This document shows positions 44,602 to 54,159 of a stretch of DNA of 64,000 nt, in pieces. The notes under the pieces are model-generated. The model was not told where the DNA came from and did not search any database. It saw only the letters and a list, made by a program, of their open reading frames with translations. How positions within the stretch are numbered: position 1 is the first letter of the stretch; each line of letters begins with the position of its first letter. Source of the stretch: Cutibacterium avidum ATCC 25577 (lineage in GTDB: Bacteria > Actinomycetota > Actinomycetes > Propionibacteriales > Propionibacteriaceae); NCBI RefSeq assembly GCF_000227295.1, contig NZ_JH165054.1:1114550-1178549 (forward strand), given 5' to 3'. The position numbers and the translations under genes are program-made.

Positions 44602-46035
44602 ATGGCTTCCCTGTTGGCCGAACTCTTGGACGGGATGCCCCCAGCGCGTGAGCTGACGGCAGCGGACGTCGTCGAGGCGCGTACGAGAGCGAACGACACC
44701 ACCACCTACGTCGTCCTCGACGACGACCCCACCGGCACGCAGTCCGTCGCCGATCTTCCGGTGCTCACGCACTGGGAAGTCGAGGACTTCCGCTGGGCCT
44801 TCTCGAGCGGGAAACCCGCCGTCTACGTCATGACCAACTCGCGGTCGCTGGCCCCCGACGACGCAGCGCGCGTCAACAGGGAGGTCGTAGCCGCCGCGCT
44901 CGAGGCCAGTCAAGGGCACCCCGTCGCTTTTGTCTCGCGCTCGGACTCCACGCTGCGCGGGCACTTCCCGTTGGAGCCCGACACTATCGCCGACGAGCTA
45001 GCTCGGCATGGAGCGCGCCCTGTCGACGGCGTGGTCATCGTCCCTGCCTTCGGTGACGCGGGCCGAATCACGGTACGCGGTACCCACTACGCCGGATCCG
45101 TGGCCGAGGGGTTCTCACCCGTCGGCGAGACGCAGTTCGCGCGCGACGCGACGTTCGGCTACTCCTCGTCGTACTTGCCTCGCTGGGTGGAGGAGAAGAC
45201 CGACGGCGCCGTCCCCGCCGCCGACGTGCTGGTGCTCGATCTCGCCACGCTCCGCGCCGACCATGAGGGCGCCATCGCGTTGCTGCGCTCGGCGACAAAC
45301 CGGCAGCCGATCGTCGTGGACATCGTGGAAGAGAACGACCTGCGCGCTCTGGCGCTCGCCCTCATCGCGGCAGAGTCCGCTGGCTCGCACTTCGTGTATC
45401 GCGTAGGTCCGCCGTTTCTCCGCGGCCGTATCGGACAGGCTGTCAAGGAGCCTGTGAGCGTCGACGAGATCCGCGCCTCCCGCAGCGGTCGTGACGTTAC
45501 GCCGGGCGGACTAATCGTCGTTGGGAGTCACGTGGATCTCACCACTCACCAGCTCAACCTTCTCCGCGAGACGCAACAGCCGTTCGAGCTCGAGATTGAG
45601 GTGGCGCAGATCGTCGATGAGGGCCGTCGGGATGAGCATGTTCGTGATGTCGCTGCCCGCGCGGCAAAGCACCTCGCCGAAGGGAATGTGGTCGTCCGCA
45701 CTTCCCGGGCCCTCGTCACGGGCCCCGACGGGCAGGCGTCGCTCGACATCGCTCGGAGAGTCTCGGAGGCCGTCGTTGAGGTGGTGCAGCAGGTGCTGGC
45801 GAAGACGTTGCCGCGGTTCGTCGTCGCCAAGGGTGGCATCACCTCATCCGACGTGGCGACGCACGGGCTCGGCTTCCGGCGGGCTAACGTCGTCGGTCCG
45901 ATGCTGCCGGGCATCGTGTCGCTCTGGTCCGCCCAGGACGGCCCCGCAGCCGGCATTCCGTTTGTCGTGTTCGCTGGCAACGTTGGGCAGGCCGATTCGC
46001 TGTCCGAGGTCGTCGTGAAACTCACCCAAGCTTGA
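44602..46035 (+). CDS. four-carbon sugar-acid kinase family protein (DUF1537)
   Basis: A 477-aa protein of the OtnK/DtnK family. The N-terminal domain has YVVLDDDPTGTQSVADLPVLTHW and FVSRSDSTLRGHFPLEPDTIADEL, binding the sugar acid. The C-terminal nucleotide-binding domain has PRFVVAKGGITSSDVATHGLGFRRANVVG and GIPFVVFAGNVGQADSL. Members phosphorylate threonate, erythronate or 3-oxo-tetronate at C4. Paired with a beta-hydroxyacid dehydrogenase, 3-oxo-tetronate kinase is the likeliest activity, but specificity cannot be read from sequence alone. It uses GCG and ACG codons more than the flanking genes. ATG 44602 follows AAAGGAG. Confidence 0.85.
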   Translation: MASLLAELLDGMPPARELTAADVVEARTRANDTTTYVVLDDDPTGTQSVADLPVLTHWEVEDFRWAFSSGKPAVYVMTNSRSLAPDDAARVNREVVAAALEASQGHPVAFVSRSDSTLRGHFPLEPDTIADELARHGARPVDGVVIVPAFGDAGRITVRGTHYAGSVAEGFSPVGETQFARDATFGYSSSYLPRWVEEKTDGAVPAADVLVLDLATLRADHEGAIALLRSATNRQPIVVDIVEENDLRALALALIAAESAGSHFVYRVGPPFLRGRIGQAVKEPVSVDEIRASRSGRDVTPGGLIVVGSHVDLTTHQLNLLRETQQPFELEIEVAQIVDEGRRDEHVRDVAARAAKHLAEGNVVVRTSRALVTGPDGQASLDIARRVSEAVVEVVQQVLAKTLPRFVVAKGGITSSDVATHGLGFRRANVVGPMLPGIVSLWSAQDGPAAGIPFVVFAGNVGQADSLSEVVVKLTQA

Positions 46036-46065
46036 TCCCACCCCCTCCAACCGAAAGGATTTACC

Positions 46066-46947
46066 ATGAACATCGCCGTTCTCGGTCTGGGTGCCATGGG
46101 ACTGCCTATGGCCACCTGGCTTACTCAGTCATTCACCGTGACGGGCTTCGACATCGCCGACGAGCGCGTCCAGCTCGCAGCCGAACAGGGGGTCACCTGC
46201 CGCGCCAGCGCGCGAGAGGCCTGCGCCGACGCGGACGTCGCCCTTGTCGCAGTGCGCAATCAGGCCCAGCTCGAAGAGCTCCTCTACGGCGGCGCGGGCA
46301 TCGTCGAGATGTTGCCGAAGGGCAGCGCGATCATCCTCACCTCCACCGTCGGTATTGCTGCTGTCGAGCAGGTCGCGCAACGGCTTGCGGACGACGGCAT
46401 CGGCCTCGTCGACGCGCCCGTCTCAGGAGGCCCCGTCCGCGCGGGCAAGGGTGACCTGCTGGTCGTCGTCGGAGCGTACCCCGACGTGTATGCCCACGCC
46501 CTTCCTGTGCTCGAGGCCATGGCCTCCAACCTGGTGCTCGTCGGTGAAACGCCCGGCAAGGGGCAGGCCATGAAGACGGTCAACCAGCTCCTCTGCGGCG
46601 TACATATCGCCGCCGCGGGCGAGGCGCTGGCGCTCGCGGGCCAACTTGGCCTGGACCAAGAGAAGGCCCTTGAAGCGCTCATGTCCGGCGCTGCCGCGTC
46701 TTTCATGCTGGGCGACCGCGGTCCCCGCGCCATTCAACGCTATCGTGGCGAGGAGGCGGAGGTGAAGTCACGCGAAGACATCTTCGTGAAGGACATGGGG
46801 ATCGTGACGGCCGCCGCCAAGTCGGTGGGCATGGCCGTTCCCGTCGCGGCCGCAGCCGAGCAACTCTACCTGCTCGGCTACGCGAACGGTCAGGCTGCGC
46901 GTGACGATTCGTCGATCATCGACGTCGTCACCCCAAAACGGGGCTGA
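46066..46947 (+). CDS. NAD(P)-dependent beta-hydroxyacid dehydrogenase (L-threonate dehydrogenase-like)
   Basis: A 293-aa member of the 3-hydroxyisobutyrate/tartronate-semialdehyde family. GLGAMGLPMATWLT is the Rossmann loop; VDAPVSGGPVRAGKGDLLVVVG is the substrate loop; GKGQAMKTVNQLLCGVHIAAAGEALALA holds the catalytic Lys near residue 169. In this context it probably oxidises L-threonate (LtnD-like) to feed the kinase. The start is 30 nt after the kinase gene, with GAAAGGA as Shine-Dalgarno. Confidence 0.86.
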   Translation: MNIAVLGLGAMGLPMATWLTQSFTVTGFDIADERVQLAAEQGVTCRASAREACADADVALVAVRNQAQLEELLYGGAGIVEMLPKGSAIILTSTVGIAAVEQVAQRLADDGIGLVDAPVSGGPVRAGKGDLLVVVGAYPDVYAHALPVLEAMASNLVLVGETPGKGQAMKTVNQLLCGVHIAAAGEALALAGQLGLDQEKALEALMSGAAASFMLGDRGPRAIQRYRGEEAEVKSREDIFVKDMGIVTAAAKSVGMAVPVAAAAEQLYLLGYANGQAARDDSSIIDVVTPKRG

Positions 46948-46948
46948 C

Positions 46949-48298
46949 ATGGGAGCCGGAGCGCTGCTCGGCATCGCACTCGGTGCCATCGTGCTGCTGT
47001 TGTTGCTGGTTATCGAAGTCAAGATTCCAGCATTCGTTGCCATGCTGCTCGTGTCATTCGGTACCGCGTTGGCAGCGGGTATTCCATTGCTCGACATCAT
47101 CCCGACGATGACCACGGGCATGGGCAACACACTGTCCAGCGTGATGATCGTCGTCGGCCTCGGCGCGATGTTGGGGCGCCTGATCGAGACGGCCGGCGGT
47201 GCCGACTCACTCGCGCAGCGCTTCTCGGCCGCGCTGGGGCCGAAGCGCGTCGTCGCTTCCGTGACTGCGGCCGCATTCGTCCTCGGCATTCCCGTGTTCT
47301 TCGATGTGGGGTTCATCATCCTTGCTCCGATCATCTTCGGCTTCGCTCGCGCAGCCAAGATCAATCCCCTGCGCATCGGCCTCCCCGTGGCAGGTGCAAT
47401 GCTGACGGTGCACGTCGCCCTGCCTCCGCATCCGGGCCCGGTTGCTGCTGCGGGTATCACGGGTGCCGACAACGGCATGTCACTGCTCATCGGCCTGCCG
47501 ATTGCGGCTGTGACCACGGTGATCGGTTTCATGGCCGCAAAGCTGTTCAAGCTGGAGAGCGTCACGCTCGGGGAGTCGCCGGCCACCAAGCCGGCGGAGC
47601 CCGTCGACGGCGGAACTCGCCAGCCGCTGGGGGCCGGGACCGTCGTCGCGCTCATCCTGCTGCCGATCGTGCAAATCATGATCGGCACTGTGGGCAACAT
47701 GATGCTCGCCAAAGGCTCGATGCCGCAGAAACTCGCGGCAGTCATCGGTGCCGCCCCGCTCGCACTCCTCACAGCAGTGATCGTGGCCTACCTCGTCGTC
47801 GGACATCAGCAGCGGTGGGGGCTGGCGAAGCGAGGGTTGGTGCTCGACTCGGCATTACCGGACGTGGCAGTAATTGTGTTCGTCACCGGCGCGGGCGGAG
47901 TGTTCGCGAACGTGCTGGTCACGTCGGGTATCGGTAAAGCATTCTCCGAAGTGCTCATCGGCCTCCACATGCCGGTCATCCTCGCTGGCTTCCTGATCGC
48001 TGCTGCGCTGCGCGCCTCGCAGGGCTCGGCCACCGTCGCGATCCTCACGGCCGCTGGTCTGATGGCGCAGCCAATCGCCGACGTCGGCTACAGCAGCACC
48101 CAGGTGGCGCTCGTCACGCTCGCGATTGGCTTCGGTGGCCTCGGCCTGTCGCACATCAACGACTCTGGCTTCTGGATCGTCACGAAGTACCTTGGGCTCA
48201 GCGTCAAGGACGGCCTGCGCACCTGGACAGTCCTGTCGACGATCTTCAGCCTGACAAGCTTCCTGCTGACGTGGGGAGTGTTCGCGCTGGTCTCCTGA
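46949..48298 (+). CDS. GntP-family gluconate/sugar-acid permease
   Basis: A 449-aa membrane protein with about 12 helices. Family blocks include MTTGMGNTLSSVMIVVGLGAMLGRLIETAGGADSLA, GIPVFFDVGFIILAPIIFGFA, HVALPPHPGPVAAAGITGADNG and GGLGLSHINDSGFWIVTKY. GntP carriers import gluconate and related acids with protons. It starts 1 nt after the dehydrogenase gene, so it should import the same four-carbon acid used by the kinase and dehydrogenase. Confidence 0.9.
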   Translation: MGAGALLGIALGAIVLLLLLVIEVKIPAFVAMLLVSFGTALAAGIPLLDIIPTMTTGMGNTLSSVMIVVGLGAMLGRLIETAGGADSLAQRFSAALGPKRVVASVTAAAFVLGIPVFFDVGFIILAPIIFGFARAAKINPLRIGLPVAGAMLTVHVALPPHPGPVAAAGITGADNGMSLLIGLPIAAVTTVIGFMAAKLFKLESVTLGESPATKPAEPVDGGTRQPLGAGTVVALILLPIVQIMIGTVGNMMLAKGSMPQKLAAVIGAAPLALLTAVIVAYLVVGHQQRWGLAKRGLVLDSALPDVAVIVFVTGAGGVFANVLVTSGIGKAFSEVLIGLHMPVILAGFLIAAALRASQGSATVAILTAAGLMAQPIADVGYSSTQVALVTLAIGFGGLGLSHINDSGFWIVTKYLGLSVKDGLRTWTVLSTIFSLTSFLLTWGVFALVS

Positions 48299-48300
48299 TC

Positions 48301-48371
48301 AGGGCGCTGTAAGGCCCCGTCGGAATGGGCGAAGACACACCCGCTCGGGTTTTCCCGGGCGGGTGCGCCCT
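48301..48371 (+). terminator. nested hairpin after the sugar-acid operon
   Basis: AGGGCGC (48301-48307) can pair with GCGCCCT (48365-48371). Inside it CACCCGCTCGGG (48338-48349) pairs with CCCGGGCGGGTG (48354-48365) with one G-T mismatch. It follows the permease stop by 3 nt. Confidence 0.65.
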
Positions 48372-48454
48372 GTGGGACGAATGCGGGAAAGCTCCCGACA
48401 TCATTTACCATGCCCGCCATGACGCCATAGCGGCGTCAAGTTGGGAGAAACCGC

Positions 48455-49918
48455 ATGATTCACGTGTCACAGCGGGTCAGACGTCTCATGAGTGTCATCG
48501 TGGCTGCCTTCGTGGGCCTGGTGACCCTCGTGGGTCCCGGAATGGCCCAGGCACATGCCGACGACTCCTCGTCGGTCAAGGGCAGGACCTTCATCATTGC
48601 CACTGACACCACCTTCGCACCGTTTGAGTACCGTGACGCCTCCGGTGAGATGGTCGGTATCGACATGGACCTCATCCATGAGATTGCGACCCGTGAGGGA
48701 TTCAAGGTTGACATCAAGGCGATTGGCTTCGACGCCGCCCTCCAAGCGGTTCAGGCGAAACAGGCCGACGCTGTGCTCTCGGGAATGACGATCACCGACG
48801 AGCGCAAGAAGATCTTCGATTTCTCGGATCCGTACTTCCAGTCTGGCGTGCAGATGGCCGTCAAGAAGGATTCGGACATTTCCGGATACGAGGGCCTCAA
48901 GGGCAAGACCGTGGTCGGCAAGACCGGCGCCGAGGGCTTGGCCTACGCCAAGTCCATCTCGAAGAAGTACGGATTCACCGTCAAGGCCCTAGACAAGGCC
49001 GACACCATGTACTCCGAGGTGCAGACCGGTAATGCAGCGGCTGTCTTCGACGACTACCCGGTACTGGCCTACGGCATCGCCCAGGGCAATGGCCTCAAGA
49101 CCGTCACGCCCAAGGTGGCTGGCGGGTCCTACGGTTTCGCGGTCCTCAAGGGCAACAATGCTGCCCTCAAGGATGCCTTCAACAAGGGGTTGGCAGACGT
49201 CAAGGCTGATGGCACCTACGACAAGATCGTCGACAAGTACCTCAAGGCCTCCGACTCCGAGGCCGATCAATCCTTCTGGCAGCTCTTCGTGAGCAGTTTC
49301 CCCGCCCTCATGAAGGGTCTGGGAATGACCCTGGCCGCCACCGCGCTGAGCTTGCTGTTCGCGTCGATCCTTGGCGTCATCTTCGGGTTCTGCAAGGTGT
49401 CCGGCATCGGGATTCTCAAGGCCATCGCGACCATCTACGTCGACATCTTCCGAGGGACACCGTTGTTGGTCCAAGCCTTCTTCTTCTACTTCGGTCTACC
49501 TACGGTGACCGGGATCAAGATCGGCGTGCTGACGGCCGGCGTCCTGACCCTGTCCCTCAATGCTGGTGCCTACATGACCGAGATCGTTCGCGGCGGCATC
49601 CAGTCCGTTGATCCTGGGCAGATGGAGGCATCCCGGTCCCTGGGCCTGAACTGGATGCAGTCGATGCGCAAGGTCATCGTTCCGCAGGCGGTCAAGATCA
49701 GCACCCCGGCTGTCATCAACCAGTTCGTCATCAGCCTCAAGGACACCTCCCTGCTGGCTGTCATTGGATTCGCCGAGCTCACGTATCAGGGTCAGCAGAT
49801 CATCGCCCGGAACTTCCGGTCCTTCGACATCTGGCTGATGGTCGGCATCATCTACTTCATCGTCATCTTCGCCCTGACGAAGCTGTCGAACTTCGTCGAC
49901 AGAAAGGTGAACAAGTGA
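48455..49918 (+). CDS. amino-acid ABC transporter, fused substrate-binding and permease protein
   Basis: A 487-aa fusion. After a signal peptide (about 1-36, ending AQAHA) comes a type II binding domain: [57 protein letters not shown]. From about residue 275 a His/Glu/Gln-type permease follows: [91 protein letters not shown] (EAA loop) and [17 protein letters not shown]. Such fusions import glutamine or other polar amino acids. GTGA overlap couples it to its ATPase. Confidence 0.9.
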   Translation: MIHVSQRVRRLMSVIVAAFVGLVTLVGPGMAQAHADDSSSVKGRTFIIATDTTFAPFEYRDASGEMVGIDMDLIHEIATREGFKVDIKAIGFDAALQAVQAKQADAVLSGMTITDERKKIFDFSDPYFQSGVQMAVKKDSDISGYEGLKGKTVVGKTGAEGLAYAKSISKKYGFTVKALDKADTMYSEVQTGNAAAVFDDYPVLAYGIAQGNGLKTVTPKVAGGSYGFAVLKGNNAALKDAFNKGLADVKADGTYDKIVDKYLKASDSEADQSFWQLFVSSFPALMKGLGMTLAATALSLLFASILGVIFGFCKVSGIGILKAIATIYVDIFRGTPLLVQAFFFYFGLPTVTGIKIGVLTAGVLTLSLNAGAYMTEIVRGGIQSVDPGQMEASRSLGLNWMQSMRKVIVPQAVKISTPAVINQFVISLKDTSLLAVIGFAELTYQGQQIIARNFRSFDIWLMVGIIYFIVIFALTKLSNFVDRKVNK

Positions 49919-50667
49919 CCACCGCAACTACCTATGACGGCCCCATGATCGAGGTCATCGACCTGCGCAAGTCCTTCGGGGAGCTGGAGGTGCTCAAGGG
50001 CATCTCCGCCACCATCACCAAGGGTGAGGTGCTGTCCATCATCGGCCCCTCCGGGTCCGGAAAGTCGACCTTCCTGCGCTGCCTCAACCTGCTTGAGGAG
50101 GTGACGAGCGGCACCGTCAAGGTCGAGGGACAGGACCTCACCGCCAAGGACACCGACATCAACAAGGTGCGTCAGAAGGTGGGAATGGTCTTCCAGCACT
50201 TCAACCTGTTCCCGAACATGACCGTCGCCGAGAACATCATGCTGGCCCCGGTGCAGCTCAAGAAGACCAATAAGAAAGAGGCTGCTGAGCGCGCCCATCG
50301 GATGCTGGAGCGGGTGCACATGGCCGACAAGGCCGGCGCCCGTCCCTCGCAGCTGTCGGGTGGTCAGAAGCAGCGTGTCGCGATCGCGCGCGCCCTGGCC
50401 ATGGACCCCGATGTCATGCTCTTCGACGAGCCGACCTCGGCCCTCGACCCGGAGATGGTCGGTGAGGTGCTCGACGTCATGAAGGACCTTGCCGAGGGCG
50501 GTATGACGATGGCCGTCGTCACCCACGAGATGGGATTCGCCCGAGAGGTCGCCGACAAACTGATGTTCATGTCCGATGGCTACCTCGTGGAGGAGGGAGA
50601 CCCGGTCGAGGTGCTCTCCAACCCCCAGCACGAGAGGACGAAGAACTTCTTGTCGAAGGTGTTGTGA
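49915..50667 (+). CDS. amino-acid ABC transporter ATP-binding protein
   Basis: A 250-aa ATPase of the GlnQ/HisP type. Walker A is [15 protein letters not shown], the Q-loop [16 protein letters not shown], the signature [15 protein letters not shown], and Walker [32 protein letters not shown] is the H-loop. It drives the fused binding-permease protein. The GTG start at 49915 overlaps the upstream stop. Confidence 0.93.
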   Translation: MTTATTYDGPMIEVIDLRKSFGELEVLKGISATITKGEVLSIIGPSGSGKSTFLRCLNLLEEVTSGTVKVEGQDLTAKDTDINKVRQKVGMVFQHFNLFPNMTVAENIMLAPVQLKKTNKKEAAERAHRMLERVHMADKAGARPSQLSGGQKQRVAIARALAMDPDVMLFDEPTSALDPEMVGEVLDVMKDLAEGGMTMAVVTHEMGFAREVADKLMFMSDGYLVEEGDPVEVLSNPQHERTKNFLSKVL

Positions 50668-50682
50668 GACACCCTGAGATCC

Positions 50683-50714
50683 GACGTGGCGACGCTCCAA
50701 GGCGTCGCCACGTC
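50683..50714 (+). terminator. hairpin after the amino-acid transporter
   Basis: GACGTGGCGACGC (50683-50695) pairs perfectly with GCGTCGCCACGTC (50702-50714) around a 6-nt loop, starting 15 nt after the stop codon. Confidence 0.75.
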
Positions 50715-50909
50715 CGTGGTGTTGCGCTAGGTCGGCGAGCCAGATATACCCGGATCGTGTGTGGTGATCGGGTTGCTGACCGTCGGGGCTGCTACTCCTG
50801 GTGGCAGGGGACCGATCATGAACCCGTTCTCCACCACCATGGTGGGTGACGCCAGACGGAACAGCGTCAAGGTATGAAAGAGTTCTCGAAACGACAATAG
50901 GAGGACGAT

Positions 50910-51968
50910 GTGAGCCAGGATCGACGGGATGTTGTTCGAGGACTGCCGCTGTACAAGCCGGGGGCCGCTCCCGGTGAGGGGGCCGTCAAGCTGTCGTCCA
51001 ACGAGAACCCGTTCGGGCCGTTGCCGAGCGTCGTCGAGGCCGTCACTCGGATGCTCGCCGGGTTCAACCGTTACCCGTCGATAAGTGCTGAGGAGGTGCG
51101 CTCGGTCATCGCCGAGCACGTCGGCGTCGACATGCGCCAGGTGGCCCTCGGGGCCGGGTCGACCGAAGTCGCTAGCCAACTCATGCATGCCTTGGCCAGC
51201 ACCGGTGACGAGATCATCTTCCCCTGGCGTTCCTTCGAGGCCTACCCGATCCTGACTCAAGTCGCCGGGGCCACTCCGGTCCCGGTGCCGTTGACGGAGG
51301 ATCTGCGTCACGACCTCGACGCGATGTCCGCCGCGATCACCGACCGCACCCGGCTCATCTTCCTATGCACCCCCAACAACCCGACCGGGACGGTCCTGCA
51401 CACCGACGAGGTGGAGGAGTTCCTGGTCAAGGTGCCCGAGGAGGTTGTCGTCGTCATGGATGAGGCCTACTGCCACTTCAACAAGGATGAAGGTGCCGTC
51501 GACGGGATCGGCCTTCTCGACCACCACCCGAACGTCGTCGTCCTGCGGACCTTCTCCAAGGCGTACGGCCTGGCAGGCCTGCGCATTGGTTTCGCCATCT
51601 CCAGTCCCGAGATCAGCGACGACCTGCGTCGCGTCGCCACCCCGTTCACGGTGACCTCTCTCGCTCAGCAAGCTGCGGTCGCGTCGCTGGCCGTCGAGGA
51701 CCAGCTCGACGAGAGGATCCAGCAGATCATCGCCGAACGCACCCGGGTTTTCGATGCGCTGGTCGAGCAGGGGTGGGGGATCAGTCCCTCCCACGCGAAC
51801 TTCCTGTGGCTGGCAACAGGGGACGACACCGACCGGGTTGACGAGGTCCTGGTGTCCCGGGGCGTCTATGCCCGGTGCTGGAGTGGCGAGGGAATTCGCT
51901 TGTCGATCGGGTTGCCCGAGGAGAACGATCGAGCGATCGACGCGCTGGCTGCTGCGGTCAGGGGCTGA
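50910..51968 (+). CDS. histidinol-phosphate/aromatic aminotransferase
   Basis: A 352-aa fold-type I aminotransferase of the HisC/Pat group: VKLSSNENPFGPLPSVVEA and GFNRYPS at the N-terminus, LGAGSTEVASQLMHAL, CTPNNPTGTVL, VVMDEAYCHF and the PLP Lys in RTFSKAYGLAGLRIGFAI; it ends VRLSIG-like IRLSIGLPEEN. It could make histidinol phosphate or aromatic amino acids. No other his genes adjoin it, so aromatic aminotransferase (Pat) is at least as likely. GTG 50910 follows AGGAGG. Confidence 0.85.
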   Translation: MSQDRRDVVRGLPLYKPGAAPGEGAVKLSSNENPFGPLPSVVEAVTRMLAGFNRYPSISAEEVRSVIAEHVGVDMRQVALGAGSTEVASQLMHALASTGDEIIFPWRSFEAYPILTQVAGATPVPVPLTEDLRHDLDAMSAAITDRTRLIFLCTPNNPTGTVLHTDEVEEFLVKVPEEVVVVMDEAYCHFNKDEGAVDGIGLLDHHPNVVVLRTFSKAYGLAGLRIGFAISSPEISDDLRRVATPFTVTSLAQQAAVASLAVEDQLDERIQQIIAERTRVFDALVEQGWGISPSHANFLWLATGDDTDRVDEVLVSRGVYARCWSGEGIRLSIGLPEENDRAIDALAAAVRG

Positions 51969-51971
51969 GTT

Positions 51972-52850
51972 TCAGATCCCCAGGAAGTCCCGCCATTTCG
52001 GTAGCTCGGCGTTGACCTGTGCCATTCCGAGTGCATAGGCCTGACGCAGCTTCGTGACGTCCTTCTCCCTGTTGGTGACGGGCATGACTCGCGGGTAGAA
52101 GACGTATGCCTTCCCGTCTGTTTCAAGGTCACGCAGCATCTCCCGGGTGGCGTTGTACTTGGCCGGCCGGGCGATGATGGCTTCGGCGACAGCAGGACGA
52201 CGCCGGAAGAGCCTGTTGATCGCTCGGGGACGTTTGATCTCACTCTTCACGTAGTCGCGTGTTCGGGTGCAGACGACGAAGAACCGGTCATAGCCATCGA
52301 GCTGGGCGGCGTCGATCGGGATACCACCCGCGTCACCGATGGCACCGTCGACGTACTCGACGCCGTCAATGGTCACCGGGGGCATGAACCCCGGCATCGT
52401 CGAGCAGGCCCGTACTCGCACCATGAGATCGTCCATGGTGGACATCTCGTCGCGGGTGAACCATTTCTGCTCGCCGTTGTCGGTGCGGGTAGCGCCAATA
52501 CGTAGTTGCTGAGTGGATTCCGAGAAGGTCTGGAAGTCGAAGGGAAGTGCTTGGTTGGGCTCACCGGTGCGCTGGTAGATGTACTCGGCGTGGAAGAATC
52601 CGCGCCCGGTGATCCAGGTGCCGACATTGCCGAATCGGGGGTCGGCGGCGAAGTTGGTGAAGCACTGCCGGGTACGCCAGGGGTCGCGAGAGAGGTAGTT
52701 GGCAGTGTGGGTTGCCCCGGCCGATATGCCGGAGACGTGGGGGAATTTCCAGCCCATCTCCAAGAGTTTGACGACGACGGCGCTGGTGTACGAGGCGCGC
52801 ATCCCACCACCCTCGAGGATCAGAGCTGTGCGTTCCATGGGAGTGGTCAT
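51972..52850 (-). CDS. patatin-like phospholipase family protein
   Basis: A 292-aa serine hydrolase from ATG 52850. ALILEGGGMRASYTSAVV is the oxyanion-hole loop; SGISAGATHTANYLS holds the nucleophile Ser in GxSxG; VEYVDGAIGDAGG holds the catalytic Asp in the DGA motif. The second half is basic (RPRAINRLFRRRP). It resembles the bacterial YjjU-like patatin subgroup, which has lipid acyl hydrolase or esterase activity. There is no signal peptide. It converges on the HisC-like gene, with stops 3 bp apart. Confidence 0.88.
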   Translation of the reverse strand: MTTPMERTALILEGGGMRASYTSAVVVKLLEMGWKFPHVSGISAGATHTANYLSRDPWRTRQCFTNFAADPRFGNVGTWITGRGFFHAEYIYQRTGEPNQALPFDFQTFSESTQQLRIGATRTDNGEQKWFTRDEMSTMDDLMVRVRACSTMPGFMPPVTIDGVEYVDGAIGDAGGIPIDAAQLDGYDRFFVVCTRTRDYVKSEIKRPRAINRLFRRRPAVAEAIIARPAKYNATREMLRDLETDGKAYVFYPRVMPVTNREKDVTKLRQAYALGMAQVNAELPKWRDFLGI

Positions 52851-52900
52851 GTGTCCAGCCTGCCACGGTGCGAGTTGATCTTGGCGGGCAGAATGGGGGA

Positions 52901-53473
52901 GTGACCTTTCCGACTGACGTTCCCCATGGTGGCGACCCTGAACGGGCCGGGGACGTTGATGTCCGGCCACTCGTCGAGGAGGACCTGGAATGGCTGTGGC
53001 ACTGGAACGTTGAGGTCGTCGATCCGCAATGGAAGCACTGGGACGGACCGTATTTCGGGGTCGATGATGGCCGTGGTTTCGAGGAATTCGCCGAGGAATG
53101 GCGCTCGGGTCTCATGACTGGCCACAGGGCTGTGGCGACGGTGGATGGAAAGCGTGCTGGATTCGTCTCCCGGTTTGAGGAGCCGCCAGCTGGAGGTGGT
53201 TGGTGGGAGGTCGGGATCGTGTTGTTCCAACCAGCCGTGTGGGGGCGGGGAGTGGGACGCAGAGCCTTGCGGTTGTGGACCGAGGAGACCTTCGCAGCCA
53301 CCGATGCTCAGGTGGTGACTCTGACGACCTGGGGTGGCAATGGCAGAATGATTCACTGTGCCAATGCTGTGGGATACCGAGAATGTGGCAGGATTCCACA
53401 AGCACGGTCGTGGCAAGGACGTCGTTGGGATTCGGTGACGATGGCCCTGTTGCGTGCTGACTGGACGGGTTGA
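52901..53473 (+). CDS. GNAT family N-acetyltransferase
   Basis: About 190 residues from GTG 52901, immediately after GGGGGA. DVDVRPLVEEDLEWLWHWN begins the domain. WWEVGIVLFQPAVWGRGVGRRALRLWTEETF is the acetyl-CoA loop, and HCANAVGYRECGRIPQAR is the typical C-terminal part. The substrate is unknown. It diverges from the patatin gene, with about 50 bp between starts, so the start assignment is tentative. Confidence 0.82.
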   Translation: MTFPTDVPHGGDPERAGDVDVRPLVEEDLEWLWHWNVEVVDPQWKHWDGPYFGVDDGRGFEEFAEEWRSGLMTGHRAVATVDGKRAGFVSRFEEPPAGGGWWEVGIVLFQPAVWGRGVGRRALRLWTEETFAATDAQVVTLTTWGGNGRMIHCANAVGYRECGRIPQARSWQGRRWDSVTMALLRADWTG

Positions 53474-53499
53474 ATCTGGCAAGAGGTGGAGGTGAGCTG

Positions 53500-54159
53500 A
53501 TGCGCCGCGGTGTGGTGGCATGGGCCCTGCTCTCCTGTGTCCTCGTCTCCGGGTGCAGCACTCTCAAGCCTTTGACGGATCCGCAACCCACTCCAACACT
53601 CTCGGCGAGTTGGCCGGCTGTCGGGACTGACGCTCATCCGGACTGGGCTGTTCCAGTGACACGATCGGGCAAGAAACTGGGGAGTTTTAGCGACGACCGC
53701 ATCCGTATCGAGGTCGAGCAGGCCGCCATCGCGACGGCTCCCAAGGACTCCGTCATGGTTGATCCGGATGACGGCACGCCGGTCGTGCGCAAGGGATCGC
53801 CGATTGCGCTGGTTCGTTACGTCGTCACGAATGTCTCGAAGGCGCCGATCAACCTGGGTCTGGGGACGGTGACGATCACTGCGCGTTACCCGGACTGGAG
53901 TTGGCGTCAGCCGCTGGTATCGGTGCCGGCTCCGGAGGCTGATGCCACGCACAAGATGGTGACGACTCCCTTTGCTCCCGGAAATGCCCGGCCGCCGTAT
54001 GTGTTGGGGCCCGGAGAGTCATTCATGGTGGGGGCGAATTATCCCTATGAGACGGCTGAGCAACTCGATGTGACGGCCAAAATCGTGGTGTGCGACTCGG
54101 CAGGGGCCGTGGATCCGGGGTTGGGATGGACCCTCACCGGTCAGGTGCATTTGACGTGA
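53500..54159 (+). CDS. hypothetical lipoprotein
   Basis: A 219-aa protein with signal peptide RRGVVAWALLSCVLVSGC and a lipobox VSGC ending near residue 22. The mature part has a Pro/Thr linker and a beta-rich domain (RIRIEVEQAAIATAP, GSPIALVRYVVTNVSKAPINLG), resembling the small immunoglobulin-like DUF4352-type folds of actinobacterial lipoproteins. ATG 53500 follows AGGTGGAGGTGAG. The function is unknown; the surface location is inferred from the lipobox. Confidence 0.75.
   Translation: MRRGVVAWALLSCVLVSGCSTLKPLTDPQPTPTLSASWPAVGTDAHPDWAVPVTRSGKKLGSFSDDRIRIEVEQAAIATAPKDSVMVDPDDGTPVVRKGSPIALVRYVVTNVSKAPINLGLGTVTITARYPDWSWRQPLVSVPAPEADATHKMVTTPFAPGNARPPYVLGPGESFMVGANYPYETAEQLDVTAKIVVCDSAGAVDPGLGWTLTGQVHLT

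Noticed and set aside
43345-48371. Integrative element inserted at tRNA-Ile
   Set aside because: No integrase and no duplicated tRNA 3' end were found in the window, so a genomic island is suggested only by context and codon use.
48457-48475. CACGTG-centred sequence resembling parS near the ABC transporter start
   Set aside because: Only 13 of 16 positions match; expected by chance at this length and inside a coding start.
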